NCBI RefSeq assembly: GCF_003072625.1
Contig: NZ_CP027805.1
Span: forward strand, 62,001 to 126,000
From: Limosilactobacillus reuteri
GTDB lineage: Bacteria; Bacillota; Bacilli; Lactobacillales; Lactobacillaceae
Direction: 5' to 3'
Length of the DNA stretch: 64,000 bases
Position 1 is the first letter of the stretch. Each line of letters begins with the position of its first letter. Both the position numbers and the translations under genes were made by a program. Below are positions 9,018 through 18,246 of the stretch, one piece after another. The notes under the pieces are model-generated. The model was not told where the DNA came from, did not search any database, and saw nothing but the letters and a program-made list of their open reading frames with translations.

Positions 9018-10358
9018 GTGTTTAGCAAAATTGGTCAATTAATATTCGATAATGAAGCTGTTGCAAAGACTTCTGATTTTACAATGGGTCTCGAGATTGA
9101 AATGCAACGAGTAGACGAAGATGGCAAACTAAGCCTTGAGCCATATCCGTCAGCGATTGGGGATGAGAAGACTAATCCATGGATTACCAATGATTTTTTA
9201 GAAACAATGGCTGAAATGGTAACTCCTTCTGCCTAACATGCTCTTGATACAATGTATTATTTGTATGTTATCAATAATACATTGCGATCAGCTCTTGCTC
9301 CCGGCGAGTTATTATGGCCGTTATCCATGCCCCCACGACTTCCTAAAGATAAGACTAAATTGCGGTTAGCTAAAATAGGACCGAAAAAAGAAGCTTATTT
9401 GAAGGAATGGGCAAAACGTCATGGGTACTCGCAAGGAACACCTTGTGGAGCGCATATTAACTTGAGTATTGATCAGCACATTATTGAACTAGTACTTAAT
9501 GCTTTCCCAGAACGCTTTAATAGTGAGCGGGAAGTGCGGAATTATTTATATACTATCTTGGCACAAGGTTTTGTCCGATATCGATGGCTCCTTACGTATC
9601 TTTATGGTGCAAGCCCAATTGTTGAAGAAAATTATTTTGAACCGGGAAAAGAGTTGCCTCATCCGATTCGGAGTGTGCGGCAAAGTCAATACGGCTTTGG
9701 AACCAAATTTACCGGTGATTTTACTAATCTCGATCGTTACATTGCACGGATTGAAGAAGGAGTTAAAGAAGGGATTTTAACATCGGATTACGAATTTCAT
9801 GGTCCAGTGAGGTTCAAAGGAAACACGGATTTAAAAAAGTTGCCTGAACATGGAATTGAGTATTTAGAATTACGAATGCTTGATTTAGATCCTAGCAGTT
9901 CAATAGGGGTTCGAACTGGTACACTAAAATTTATTCGTTTGTTAGCAAGCTACTTGATCATGCAGCCGCCATTAAAAGAAAACGAAGTAGAAGAAATGTT
10001 GATGACTGCCGATAAAATGAATGAAGTTGTGGCCGAGGAAAATCCCCAAGCAACTTGTAGATATCAGGCCAAAGCTCGTGCTGTCCTCAAAAGTTTAGAG
10101 CGGTATGCCAATCAAATCCAACTCGGTCCAGAATATTCCGAAGTTCTGGAAGACTTAGAAGATCGGGTAGAGAATCCACTAACTACCCCGAGTGCTAAAC
10201 TTTTAAACTATGTAAAGGATGGCTCGCTCACCGAGTATGCGTTGCGTCGTGCTAAACGTTACCAACAAGCGGCACAGGAAACAATCCATCCTTTCAAAGG
10301 GTTTGAAGATGGACGAATCTATACTGCTGATGAGCTTCGAAAAGAATTAACATTGTAA
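9018..10358 (+). pseudogene. gshA: Glutamate-cysteine ligase, interrupted by one stop codon
   Basis: The translated frame matches gamma-glutamylcysteine ligases: an N-terminal GLEIEMQRV strand that binds substrate/metal, ITNDFLETMAEMVTPSA, the PCGAHINLS strand, and YLELRMLDLDP near the end. A single in-frame TAA at 9234-9236 splits it into a 72-residue piece (GTG start 9018 after GGGGAG) and a 3' part open from 9237 to 10358. Without the stop the product would be ~446 residues, a normal length. Restart at the ATG at 9252 would lose the catalytic N-terminus, so glutathione precursor synthesis from this gene is unlikely unless the TAA is suppressed or is an assembly error. Confidence 0.82.
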
Positions 10359-10375
10359 CCTTTTCAAGGAGAAGC

Positions 10376-10435
10376 TAGCCTCCGCAAGCAATAATAGGCC
10401 TCCAACGTTCGGTTTTACCGGGTGTTGGAGGCCTA
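10376..10435 (+). repeat. GGCCTCC hairpin repeat, copy A
   Basis: A structured element: AGCCTCCGCAAGCAATAATA followed by a long hairpin GGCCTCCAAC (10397-10406) / GTTGGAGGCC (10424-10433) with the loop GTTCGGTTTTACCGG. A second copy with the same loop and compensatory stem changes lies at 22336-22395. Both follow the 3' end of a gene and both have a T run 12-17 bases downstream, so they may act as terminators or processed 3' ends. Group II intron copy 2 is inserted 10 bp after this one. Confidence 0.65.
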
Positions 10436-10443
10436 TTATTCTA

Positions 10444-12332
10444 GTGCGCCCGGCATGGGTATTAGCTAGGTGGTGAAAGTCCGCTATGGGCCGTAGTAGT
10501 CGGAACCATGAGCTGAGGACAAGGGTGTCCACCGTGAGGTGGAATCTGAAGGAAGTCTAAGGCAAAGTACTGCATCGATGAACAAGAAGTAGCTATAAGG
10601 CTGCTAGACAAGTTGAAGTCCAATACTACTCGAAGTTGGTCTCAGTAAAGCCAACGATGACATGGTACGAAAGCTAATATTCTTACCCGGGGAGATTTGG
10701 CCTACACGTTTCCGACAAGAGGAATAAGTTTATTTCCACAGAAACAAGCGGTGCAGTGATGCAGTGTTGAGTAAGCCAGAAGTCAGCCGAGGTCATAGTA
10801 GTTTGAATAATCAGATGAAGGACTGAACGACAATAACTTGTAACTTATATCGGAGGTGTAATCAGGTGCGACAATCGCAGAAAACAGAACAACAAGCTGA
10901 CCGCTTGTCGAGGATAGGTTTGGAAAACCGAAAGTACACAAGGGCGCGTAGTACCGGTTATGGTGAAGGTAAAGGTATGAGTGTCACTATCCAAGACCTG
11001 GTCTTGGATCGCAATAACCTTAATCAGGCTTATTTGCGAGTTAAGAGAAATAAAGGAGTAGCAGGTATTGACGATATGACAGTCAATGACCTTCTGCCAT
11101 ATCTCAGAGAAAATAAGACGGAACTGATCGCTAGTTTGCGTGAGGGCAAGTATAAACCAGCTCCAGTCAAACGGGTAGAAATTCCGAAGCCTAATGGTGG
11201 AGTAAGAAGACTTGGAATACCAACGGTGGTGGACCGAATGGTTCAACAAGCTGTAGCCCAAATTCTTACGCCTATCTTTGAGCGTGTTTTCTCTGATAAT
11301 AGCTTTGGCTTCCGTCCCCACCGTGGGGCCCATGACGCTATTTCGAAAGTAGTAGATCTTTATAATCAAGGTTATCGAAGAGTTGTCGACTTAGACCTAA
11401 AAGCCTATTTTGATAACGTTAATCATGACTTGATGATTAAGTATCTCCAACAATATATTGATGACCCATGGACACTAAGACTCATTCGTAAGTTTCTAAC
11501 TAGCGGAGTCTTAGACCATGGGCTTTTCGCTAAGAGTGAAAAAGGAACCCCACAAGGAGGACCATTGTCACCACTACTGGCGAACATCTATCTAAATGAG
11601 TTGGACAAAGAGTTGACTAGACGTGGTCACCACTTTGTGCGCTATGCGGATGATTGTAACATCTATGTTAAAAGTCAACGAGCCGGAGAACGAGTAATGC
11701 GAAGCATTACCCAGTTTCTAGAAAAGCGCTTGAAAGTTAAAGTGAACCCAGATAAAACCAAAGTCGGTAGCCCGCTACGGTTGAAGTTTCTTGGCTTTTC
11801 GTTGGGTATAGACCACATTGGGGCCTACGCCCGTCCAGCTAAACAATCGCAACAACGAGTAAAGAAAGCACTGAAGTTATTAACTAAACGTAATCGTGGA
11901 ATATCTCTGACAAGAATGTTTGAAGAAATTCATCGAAAAATGCGTGGGTGGCTTCAGTACTACTCAATTGGGAAACTAACTAACTTTATTCAACGCCTTG
12001 ACAAGTGGTTGAGGGTCCGAATAAGGCAGTATATTTGGAAGCAATGGAAAAAGTTTAAAACTAAGGTAACTAACTTACAGAAGTTGGGGCTGTCCCAGCA
12101 TGATGCATATGTCTTCGCTAGTACCCGAAAGGGCTACTGGCGAACTGCACATAGTAAGACCTTGAGCTATTCTCTAACTAATAGAAAACTGGAACAACTC
12201 GGACTTATGAATATGTCCAAGACGCTCCAGTCAATTCAATGTGATTAAGTTGTCGAACCGCCGTATACGGAACCGTACGTACGGTGGTGTGAGAGGTCGA
12301 TAATTGAACTAATCAATTATCTCCTACTCGAT
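10444..12332 (+). mobile_element. Group II intron, copy 2 (complete ends, intact ORF)
   Basis: A complete 1889-base intron running from GTGCGCCCGG at 10444 to CTCGAT at 12332, with domain I-III RNA before the reverse transcriptase ORF in domain IV and domains V/VI after it. Compared with copy 3 it lacks 20 bases of the 5' RNA (after AAGGCT at about 10605, between AAGGCTG repeats) and one base near 10732. The insertion lies in the T-rich sequence just downstream of a strong hairpin, the target type used by class C introns, although I do not assign the class. Its loss would join the hairpin to the T run at 12333-12341. Confidence 0.92.
10866..12248 (+). CDS. ltrA: Group II intron reverse transcriptase/maturase
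   Basis: A 460-residue multifunctional protein that helps splice the intron and reverse-transcribes it into DNA. RT motifs are in order: RRLGIPTVVDRMVQQA (RT2), FGFRPHRGAHDAI (RT2a/3), DLDLKAYFDNVNH (RT3), GTPQGGPLSPLLANIYL (RT4) and the catalytic YADD box in RYADDCNIYV (RT5), followed by thumb and maturase X domain. No HNH endonuclease domain is present, so integration would use nascent strands or single-stranded targets. The GTG at 10866 is 9 bp from GGAGG. This is the only complete RT ORF among the three intron copies in view. Confidence 0.95.
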   Translation: MRQSQKTEQQADRLSRIGLENRKYTRARSTGYGEGKGMSVTIQDLVLDRNNLNQAYLRVKRNKGVAGIDDMTVNDLLPYLRENKTELIASLREGKYKPAPVKRVEIPKPNGGVRRLGIPTVVDRMVQQAVAQILTPIFERVFSDNSFGFRPHRGAHDAISKVVDLYNQGYRRVVDLDLKAYFDNVNHDLMIKYLQQYIDDPWTLRLIRKFLTSGVLDHGLFAKSEKGTPQGGPLSPLLANIYLNELDKELTRRGHHFVRYADDCNIYVKSQRAGERVMRSITQFLEKRLKVKVNPDKTKVGSPLRLKFLGFSLGIDHIGAYARPAKQSQQRVKKALKLLTKRNRGISLTRMFEEIHRKMRGWLQYYSIGKLTNFIQRLDKWLRVRIRQYIWKQWKKFKTKVTNLQKLGLSQHDAYVFASTRKGYWRTAHSKTLSYSLTNRKLEQLGLMNMSKTLQSIQCD

Positions 12333-12380
12333 TGTTTTTTTCTGAAAGTAACTTAACTTATGTCACAGCCCATCCACTAT

Positions 12381-13109
12381 TTATTTAACCGCTTTTTTCG
12401 CTCTAGCAATTAAGTCAGCAAAAATAGCGCGTGAATAATCATAATGTTTAAACATGTTTTCTGGATGCCATTGAACTGCTAAAATTTGATCAGAGTTAAT
12501 GGTTTCCACGGCTTCTGGCACCTGATCATCAGCCCATGCCGTTACATGAAGTGGTTCAGTAATCTGATTTAGTGATTGATGATGACGTGAATTAACATAT
12601 GGTCTGGGTCCTACTAAGTTAAATAATCGACTTGCCTTGTCTGTATCAACGTGGTGGGAAGAAAAATTTCCTGGGGCATCTTGAGAATGCTTAAGTGTTT
12701 GATGGGGATTTTCCGAAAGATCTTGGTATAAAGTCCCGCCAAACGCAACATTTAATACCTGCATTCCACGGCAGATCCCCATCATTGGTTTTCCAGCATT
12801 AAATGCAGCTGTAGCAAGACTAATTTCAAATTGATCTCGTTTAAGATATGTGGGACCTAATTTTTGGTGCGGTTCTTCGTTGAAAAAGGTTGGATCGACA
12901 TCACTTCCTCCAGCAAAGATAATCCCATCAAAAAGATCAAGGTAGGATGGTGCTAGTGAAGCAGCAACACTAGGGAGAATAACGGGTAATCCTCCTGACT
13001 TGATAATGGCTTCTATTAATGGGCGAGGTGCGAAGGCAGCATTTCGCTCGTTAATGATGTTTGTAGCTTCAGTTAATGTATCTGCAGGAATAGCAATTCG
13101 TGGATGCAT
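12381..13109 (-). CDS. Class I glutamine amidotransferase-like peptidase (gamma-glutamyl-GABA hydrolase family)
   Basis: A 242-residue cytosolic protein of the peptidase C26/PuuD family. The catalytic triad is visible: Cys113 in GICRGMQ, and His and Glu in QWHPE near the C-terminus. FAGGSDVDP around residue 66 is the oxyanion-side loop. PuuD hydrolyses gamma-glutamyl-GABA, but in lactobacilli the substrate of this family is not established. ATG 13109 follows GAGGAGGGG; an upstream in-frame start at 13124 overlaps that site and is less likely. The 3' end faces intron copy 2. Confidence 0.85.
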   Translation of the reverse strand: MHPRIAIPADTLTEATNIINERNAAFAPRPLIEAIIKSGGLPVILPSVAASLAPSYLDLFDGIIFAGGSDVDPTFFNEEPHQKLGPTYLKRDQFEISLATAAFNAGKPMMGICRGMQVLNVAFGGTLYQDLSENPHQTLKHSQDAPGNFSSHHVDTDKASRLFNLVGPRPYVNSRHHQSLNQITEPLHVTAWADDQVPEAVETINSDQILAVQWHPENMFKHYDYSRAIFADLIARAKKAVK

Positions 13110-13226
13110 ATAACCCCTCCTCATTTAGTTCTCATGATGTTATAATCAAAGCATAATTCATTTGGAATAGCAATCAATATTTTTAATAAAAAAGATATAA
13201 TAGAAGATGAAAGAAGGAATGTAAAG

Positions 13227-14093
13227 ATGCTTGAATTAACTAATATTAACTCGACGTTCAACTTAAATAATGGGGTCAAGATTCCCTGTGTGGGATATGG
13301 TACATTTAGGACTCCGGCAGATGTAGCTGAACAGGCCGTGAAAGAAGCAATTGAAACTGGTTATCGACACATTGATACTGCGGCTGTTTACGGAAACGAA
13401 GAAGCAGTAGGTAAAGGTATTAAGGATTCAGGAATTAAGCGTGAAGACCTTTTTGTGACTAGCAAGTTATGGAATACTAATCGTGGCTATGAACAAACGA
13501 AGAAGGCTTTTCAAGAGACGCTTGATCGTTTACAGATGGATTATTTAGATCTTTACTTAATTCACTGGCCCGCTAATGAAAAGCAGTTTGGAGATGATGC
13601 TGCTAAGATTAATGCTGAAACATGGCGCGCAATGGAAGATCTTTACAATGAAGGTAAAATCCGGGCAATTGGGGTAAGCAATTTTATGCCTCACCATATT
13701 GCGGAATTAATGAAAACGGCCAAAGTATCGCCAGCAGTTGATCAAATTGAGGTTCATCCAGGTTGGCCACATACGGAAGAAGTTAAATACTTACAAGCAC
13801 ACAATATCTTAGTTGAGGCATGGGCTCCTTTAGGTGGTCAAGGTGCTAAAGTATTAACTAACCCAACCATGATTCAAATCGCTGATAAGTATCAAAAGAC
13901 GCCAGCGCAAGTCTGCTTACGTTGGATTCTCCAACAGGGGATTCTTCCATTACCGAAGTCTGTTCATAAAGAACGGATGGTAAGTAACCAAAATATATTT
14001 GATTTCGAATTAACGGATGAGAATATGCGCAAGATTAGTTTATTGCCAAATCTTGGCGGTCAATGTGCTGATCCAGATGAAGTTGATTTTTAA
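13227..14093 (+). CDS. Aldo/keto reductase
   Basis: A 288-residue NADPH-dependent oxidoreductase with the AKR barrel. The catalytic tetrad is present: Asp50 (HIDTAAVYGNE), Tyr55, Lys80 (TSKLW) and His113 (LIHWP), and the cofactor loop is seen in PLPKSVHKERM. It is closest in pattern to the 2,5-diketo-D-gluconate reductase group common in lactobacilli; the real carbonyl substrate is unknown. ATG 13227 follows GAAGGA. Monocistronic, with its own terminator. Confidence 0.92.
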   Translation: MLELTNINSTFNLNNGVKIPCVGYGTFRTPADVAEQAVKEAIETGYRHIDTAAVYGNEEAVGKGIKDSGIKREDLFVTSKLWNTNRGYEQTKKAFQETLDRLQMDYLDLYLIHWPANEKQFGDDAAKINAETWRAMEDLYNEGKIRAIGVSNFMPHHIAELMKTAKVSPAVDQIEVHPGWPHTEEVKYLQAHNILVEAWAPLGGQGAKVLTNPTMIQIADKYQKTPAQVCLRWILQQGILPLPKSVHKERMVSNQNIFDFELTDENMRKISLLPNLGGQCADPDEVDF

Positions 14094-14155
14094 GGATAAG
14101 AAATATGAAATTGATGCAGTAGTATTGGGTATCCAGTTAAATTAAAATAGTATGC

Positions 14156-14191
14156 TAAAAAGTCTCGAACCTTCACGGAAGAGGCTTTTTT
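14156..14191 (+). terminator. Terminator of the aldo/keto reductase gene
   Basis: Hairpin AAGTCTCGAACCTTC / GGAAGAGGCTT followed by six T residues. Confidence 0.75.
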
Positions 14192-14231
14192 GATATAATT
14201 TCTTTTAGCTAATAACGAGGAGAATTTGAAA

Positions 14232-16019
14232 ATGAAAAATGCTTATCGCGCTTTTCGCCAATACTCTTGCCAGTTCAGGAAAAATTGGCTTGAATATTTA
14301 ATATTATTTGGTGGCCTTGATATCGTAAACCAGTTTCTGGTAATTCCCTTTTTTCGCTGGATAACTACCTTTGTCCTGCAGGCAGGAGAAATTCCGTTTA
14401 TTTCATATCAAAATATTGTAATTATTCTGACCCATCATCCATTAGTGGTAGTGAGCCTTTTAATTGAATTAATATGCCTAATGGTAATCATTTATGGCGA
14501 ATTTATGCTCTTATTGACGGGTTTTCGTGAAATTGGCTTGCCAGAGTTTAGCTGGCGCCGGATGTTTAGGCAAACACAAGAAACTTTATCGTTGTTAAAT
14601 TTTGGATCGTTAATTCTATTATTAGGTTACTTCTTACTTATTATTCCATTTGCGGATATTATCTTTCGAACTCCCCTGCTGGCGAAAATTCAAGTTCCTC
14701 AGTTTATTGTTGATTATCTTACCCGTAATGTGTGGCTTATTGGTGGATTGACCTTGTTCTATCTTTTGATGACGATGATCGGTATTCGTTTGATATTGAC
14801 AATGCCATTAATGGCTTACCAACACTTGCGGTTAAGAGCTGCTATGTCACAGAGCTGGCAAATGACAAGTAAGCTAAGATGGTTGAAATTTTTGATTCAA
14901 ATTGTACTGATTACAATAATTGTGGGTGTTATAACTTTTATTTTTTACCTCATGATTTACCTTCTCCAAGTTGCTCTGGACTTATTACCCGGGAAATTAT
15001 CCTTGATTACTGCTATCTTTAACCTGTCGATCTTACAGCTTGGTGGTGAGGTACTAGCGGTATGGGCAGGAACAATTATCTTACTGGTAGTCGTCAACCC
15101 GTTAACTAGCATTAATGAACTGGCGACAAGTCCTGAACATCCATCACGAGGTTTGCTTACCTCCTTTATGCTTGTTTTTCTTGTAATTGCTTTGGCGACC
15201 CTTGCAAATAATACTTTTTACATGATGGGAACGGGGATTAAACGCCCAGTGACTATCTCTCACCGAGGGGTTGCTGAAAAAAACGGGGTGCAGAATACTA
15301 TTCCAGCAATGGAAAAAACAAGTAAACTTAGGCCAGATTATATTGAAATGGATTTGCATGAAACAAAGGACCACCAGTTTGTTGTGATGCATGATGAGAA
15401 TCTTAAAGACCTAACAGGAGTAAACAAAACACCTCATGAACTAACATTGAAGCAATTAACACGACTAACTGCACGCGAAAATGGCTATCATGCTAAGGTT
15501 GCGAGTTTTGATCAATATTTAACAGCGGCTGAGAAACATCATCAGAAACTTCTGATTGAGATAAAAACAACACCACATGATTCAAAGCAGATGCTCCAGA
15601 ATTTTAATCGCCGGTATGGGAAGAGAATTTTGCGAGACCATGACCAAGTTCACTCACTCGACTACAGTGCTGTGACTAAGTTAAAAAAGATTAATCCGCG
15701 GCTAACAGTTTTGTATATTCAACCTTATAACTTGGGTAATCCCCAGGGAGTTGCTGACGGATTTTCGATGGAATATTCAACATTAAATCAGGACTTCATT
15801 ACTCAAGCCCAGTGGCAACATAAACCGGTATATGCATGGACAGTTAATGACACAGATTTAATGAAACAGACTATGTATAACCATGCTGATGGGATAATTA
15901 CCGATAATTTAGGGGAATTAAATGCAGCAATTAAAGATTTTACTGGTAAGCAAAGTTATGCTAATCGAATTTTAAACTATATCATTGTTGTTCCTACAAG
16001 TGGGGGAATTGAACCGTAA
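14232..16019 (+). CDS. Membrane-bound glycerophosphodiester phosphodiesterase
   Basis: A 595-residue protein with an N-terminal membrane region of about 8 hydrophobic segments (residues 1-335) and a C-terminal GDPD domain (about 340-580). The domain has the HRG motif (His344 in ISHRGVAEKNG), the metal ligands in YIEMDLHETKD and the second catalytic His in VMHDENL. Such proteins hydrolyse glycerophosphodiesters from phospholipid or glycerol-type teichoic acid turnover at the membrane. ATG 14232 is preferred over TTG 14226, with GAGGAGA upstream. Standalone gene. Confidence 0.92.
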   Translation: MKNAYRAFRQYSCQFRKNWLEYLILFGGLDIVNQFLVIPFFRWITTFVLQAGEIPFISYQNIVIILTHHPLVVVSLLIELICLMVIIYGEFMLLLTGFREIGLPEFSWRRMFRQTQETLSLLNFGSLILLLGYFLLIIPFADIIFRTPLLAKIQVPQFIVDYLTRNVWLIGGLTLFYLLMTMIGIRLILTMPLMAYQHLRLRAAMSQSWQMTSKLRWLKFLIQIVLITIIVGVITFIFYLMIYLLQVALDLLPGKLSLITAIFNLSILQLGGEVLAVWAGTIILLVVVNPLTSINELATSPEHPSRGLLTSFMLVFLVIALATLANNTFYMMGTGIKRPVTISHRGVAEKNGVQNTIPAMEKTSKLRPDYIEMDLHETKDHQFVVMHDENLKDLTGVNKTPHELTLKQLTRLTARENGYHAKVASFDQYLTAAEKHHQKLLIEIKTTPHDSKQMLQNFNRRYGKRILRDHDQVHSLDYSAVTKLKKINPRLTVLYIQPYNLGNPQGVADGFSMEYSTLNQDFITQAQWQHKPVYAWTVNDTDLMKQTMYNHADGIITDNLGELNAAIKDFTGKQSYANRILNYIIVVPTSGGIEP

Positions 16020-16073
16020 AAAACACTCGAGAACTAATCGCCTTAGTGGCTTAGCTGTTCTCGAGTGTTTTTT
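16018..16073. terminator. Bidirectional terminator between convergent genes
   Basis: A long perfect stem, AAACACTCGAGAAC pairing with GTTCTCGAGTGTTT, flanked by an A run on the left and a T run on the right. It serves the GDPD gene on the plus strand and the ECF S-component gene on the minus strand. Confidence 0.93.
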
Positions 16074-16569
16074 ATCCAACATGATGCTTCTTTAGTTGTC
16101 TAATAACAATTAACGCCACTATTCCACCGATCATTCCTTGGATAAAGTTTGAACCTAAACTCAAAAAACCGGTGATTACATGGTACATGACGGTATTGCA
16201 GATGAAGTAGATTGCAATCATTACAATTGTTCCGGTCAAGATTGCGATCCATTTACCCCAGGTGGTGTTGCTATATTTTTTATAAATCCAGCCACTGATA
16301 AATCCTTCCAAACCATGAGCGGCAAAGGAAAACAAAGCATCTTGGGGAAAGCCGGAAATAAGGTCAAGGAACATCCCGCCAAAGCCACCGACAATTGTTC
16401 CGGCTCCTGGCCCTAAAAGCATGGCAGCAATGAACACACCAGCATCACATAAGTTGACGTTACCATGTGTCCATGGAATAGGGATAAGAAAGAAGCGACC
16501 GAGGACAAGAGTTAGTGCTAATAACATTGCAGCAATGATTGAGCGACGCAACCGAAAAGTAGATTCCAT
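16072..16569 (-). CDS. ECF transporter S component, substrate unknown
   Basis: A 165-residue integral membrane protein with about six hydrophobic segments and the ECF S-component pattern (GNVNLCDAGVFIAAMLLGPG, then a Gly-rich helix and FSFAAHGLEGFISG). S components bind a vitamin or its precursor and dock to a shared EcfAA'T energising module, which is not in this window. ATG 16569 follows AGGAG with a TTTAAAT spacer. No riboswitch is apparent in the 5' region, so the substrate cannot be deduced from regulation. Confidence 0.85.
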   Translation of the reverse strand: MESTFRLRRSIIAAMLLALTLVLGRFFLIPIPWTHGNVNLCDAGVFIAAMLLGPGAGTIVGGFGGMFLDLISGFPQDALFSFAAHGLEGFISGWIYKKYSNTTWGKWIAILTGTIVMIAIYFICNTVMYHVITGFLSLGSNFIQGMIGGIVALIVIRQLKKHHVG

Positions 16570-16772
16570 ATTTAAAACTCCTAACATAGTCAATTGTGAG
16601 TAATTTTACAATAATTTTTAAAAAATTTCAGAGAAAAATCGCAACGTTATTTATCTGTTGATATAAATAAAAATTAACTTAACATCTTGTACAATAGTAA
16701 TTGTGTTAAAACGTTATGTAATAAAGGCGATAATTTATTTTCAATCGATAATCAATATTCCTATTTTATATA

Positions 16773-16821
16773 TTGATTAAATGAAAATAATGCGTATAAT
16801 GAATTGTGAAAATTGGAACAT
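16773..16821 (+). promoter_or_regulatory. NADH oxidase promoter with Rex-like half site
   Basis: Promoter TTGATT (16773-16778), 16 bp, TATAAT (16795-16800). At 16804-16821 the sequence TTGTGAAAATTGGAACAT matches the first half of the Rex operator (TTGTGAA-N4-TTCACAA) fully and the second half poorly. The position over the transcription start suits a repressor. The Rex assignment is inference. Confidence 0.5.
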
Positions 16822-16838
16822 GATATGAGGTGTGTTTT

Positions 16839-18188
16839 ATGAAGGTTATTATCGTTGGTTGTACACACGCGGGAACGATCACCGCTACTCAAATTTTACA
16901 AAATCATCCAGAAACAGAAGTCGCAATTTATGAACGGAATGATAACGTTTCATTCCTCTCATGCGGGATTGCTGTTTACTTGAGCGGGGATGTTGGTGAT
17001 CCAGATGCGATGTTTTATTCAAGCCCCGAACAACTTGCTGCCATGGGTGCAACAGTTCATATGCAACATAATGTAACTGATATTGACCCTAAGACTAATA
17101 CGGTCACAGTGACAGATCTTGTGACAGGTGAAACAAAGACCGACTATTACGACAAGTTAGTTGATACTACAGGTTCTTGGCCAGTAATTCCACCAATTGA
17201 AGGTGTAGATGGGCCTCATGTTTATTTATGCAAGAATTACCACCATGCTAAAGAATTATTCAACGTTGCTAAAGATGCGCAACGGATTGTTGTAATTGGT
17301 GGAGGCTATATTGGGGTTGAATTAGTAGAAGCTTATACCCGTCAAAACAAGGACATTACATTGATTGATGGTTCACCACGGATGCTTCATAAATACTTTG
17401 ACCGCGAGTACACTGAGTGGATTCAACAAGAATTTCTAAATCACGGAGCTAGTTTTGCCTTTGACCAACGAGTAACCGGATTTGAAAATCATGAAAATGG
17501 TGTAACAGTTAAGACAAATAAGGGCAACTATGATGCAGATATTGCTATTCTTTGTGTTGGTTTCCGTCCGAATACTGACCTCTTAAAGGGTAAAGTGAAG
17601 ATGCATGATAATGGGGCAATCATTACGAATGAATATATGCAATCATCTGACCCAGATATTTATGCTGCTGGTGATTCAACAGCTGTTCATTATAACCCAA
17701 CTGGCAAGGATGCGTACATTCCATTAGCTACTAATGCTATTCGGCAAGGAACAATTGTTGGGACAAATCTCTTTGGCAATACGATGCGCGATATGGGAAA
17801 CCAATCTAGTTCTGGATTAAACTTATACGGGACAACGATGGTATCATCTGGATTGACTTTGGAGAATGCCAAAGAAGCGGGCTTTGATGCCGCCGCGGTA
17901 ACAATTGAGGATAACTACCGTCCCGAATTTATGCCGACAACAACCCCTGTATTAATGACATTAGTTTGGGATAAGAATACTCGACAAATTCTTGGTGGAC
18001 AGTTTATGAGTAAGCATGATGTTTCTCAATCTGCTAACATCATTTCCTTATGTATCCAGGATAAGCACACGATTGATTATTTAGCATTTGTTGATATGCT
18101 ATTCCAACCACACTTTGATCGTCCGTTTAACTATGTAAATATTCTTGGTCAAGCGGCGGTCAAGAAACAAGCTGAATTAGAAAAATAA
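16839..18188 (+). CDS. nox: NADH oxidase (water-forming type), FAD-dependent
   Basis: A 449-residue flavoprotein of the NADH oxidase/CoA-disulfide reductase family. It has an N-terminal FAD-binding Rossmann fold (VIIVGCTHAGTITA), the redox-active Cys42 in SFLSCGIAVYL, an NAD-binding Rossmann (VVIGGGYIGVELVEA, around residue 152), and the FAD-contacting YAAGDSTAV. It oxidises NADH with O2 to water, recycling NAD+ in heterofermentative metabolism. ATG 16839 follows GAGG. Members with the single Cys are usually four-electron oxidases; no enzymatic distinction can be made from sequence alone. Confidence 0.92.
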   Translation: MKVIIVGCTHAGTITATQILQNHPETEVAIYERNDNVSFLSCGIAVYLSGDVGDPDAMFYSSPEQLAAMGATVHMQHNVTDIDPKTNTVTVTDLVTGETKTDYYDKLVDTTGSWPVIPPIEGVDGPHVYLCKNYHHAKELFNVAKDAQRIVVIGGGYIGVELVEAYTRQNKDITLIDGSPRMLHKYFDREYTEWIQQEFLNHGASFAFDQRVTGFENHENGVTVKTNKGNYDADIAILCVGFRPNTDLLKGKVKMHDNGAIITNEYMQSSDPDIYAAGDSTAVHYNPTGKDAYIPLATNAIRQGTIVGTNLFGNTMRDMGNQSSSGLNLYGTTMVSSGLTLENAKEAGFDAAAVTIEDNYRPEFMPTTTPVLMTLVWDKNTRQILGGQFMSKHDVSQSANIISLCIQDKHTIDYLAFVDMLFQPHFDRPFNYVNILGQAAVKKQAELEK

Positions 18189-18201
18189 TTGTAAAAAAGA
18201 T

Positions 18202-18240
18202 GAGGCTCAGAAAGAACAAAAAGTTTTTTCTCTGAGCCTC
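18202..18240. terminator. Bidirectional terminator between nox and guaC
   Basis: GAGGCTCAGA (18202-18211) pairs with TCTGAGCCTC (18231-18240). On the minus strand it is followed by ATCTTTTTT, on the plus strand by GTTATTTT. Confidence 0.85.
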
Positions 18241-18246
18241 GTTATT

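Noticed and set aside
10845..11369. Minus-strand open frame of 174 codons across the intron 5' RNA and RT gene
   Set aside because: It is antisense to the conserved reverse transcriptase, has no ribosome site and no protein-like pattern; the same shadow recurs in copy 3.
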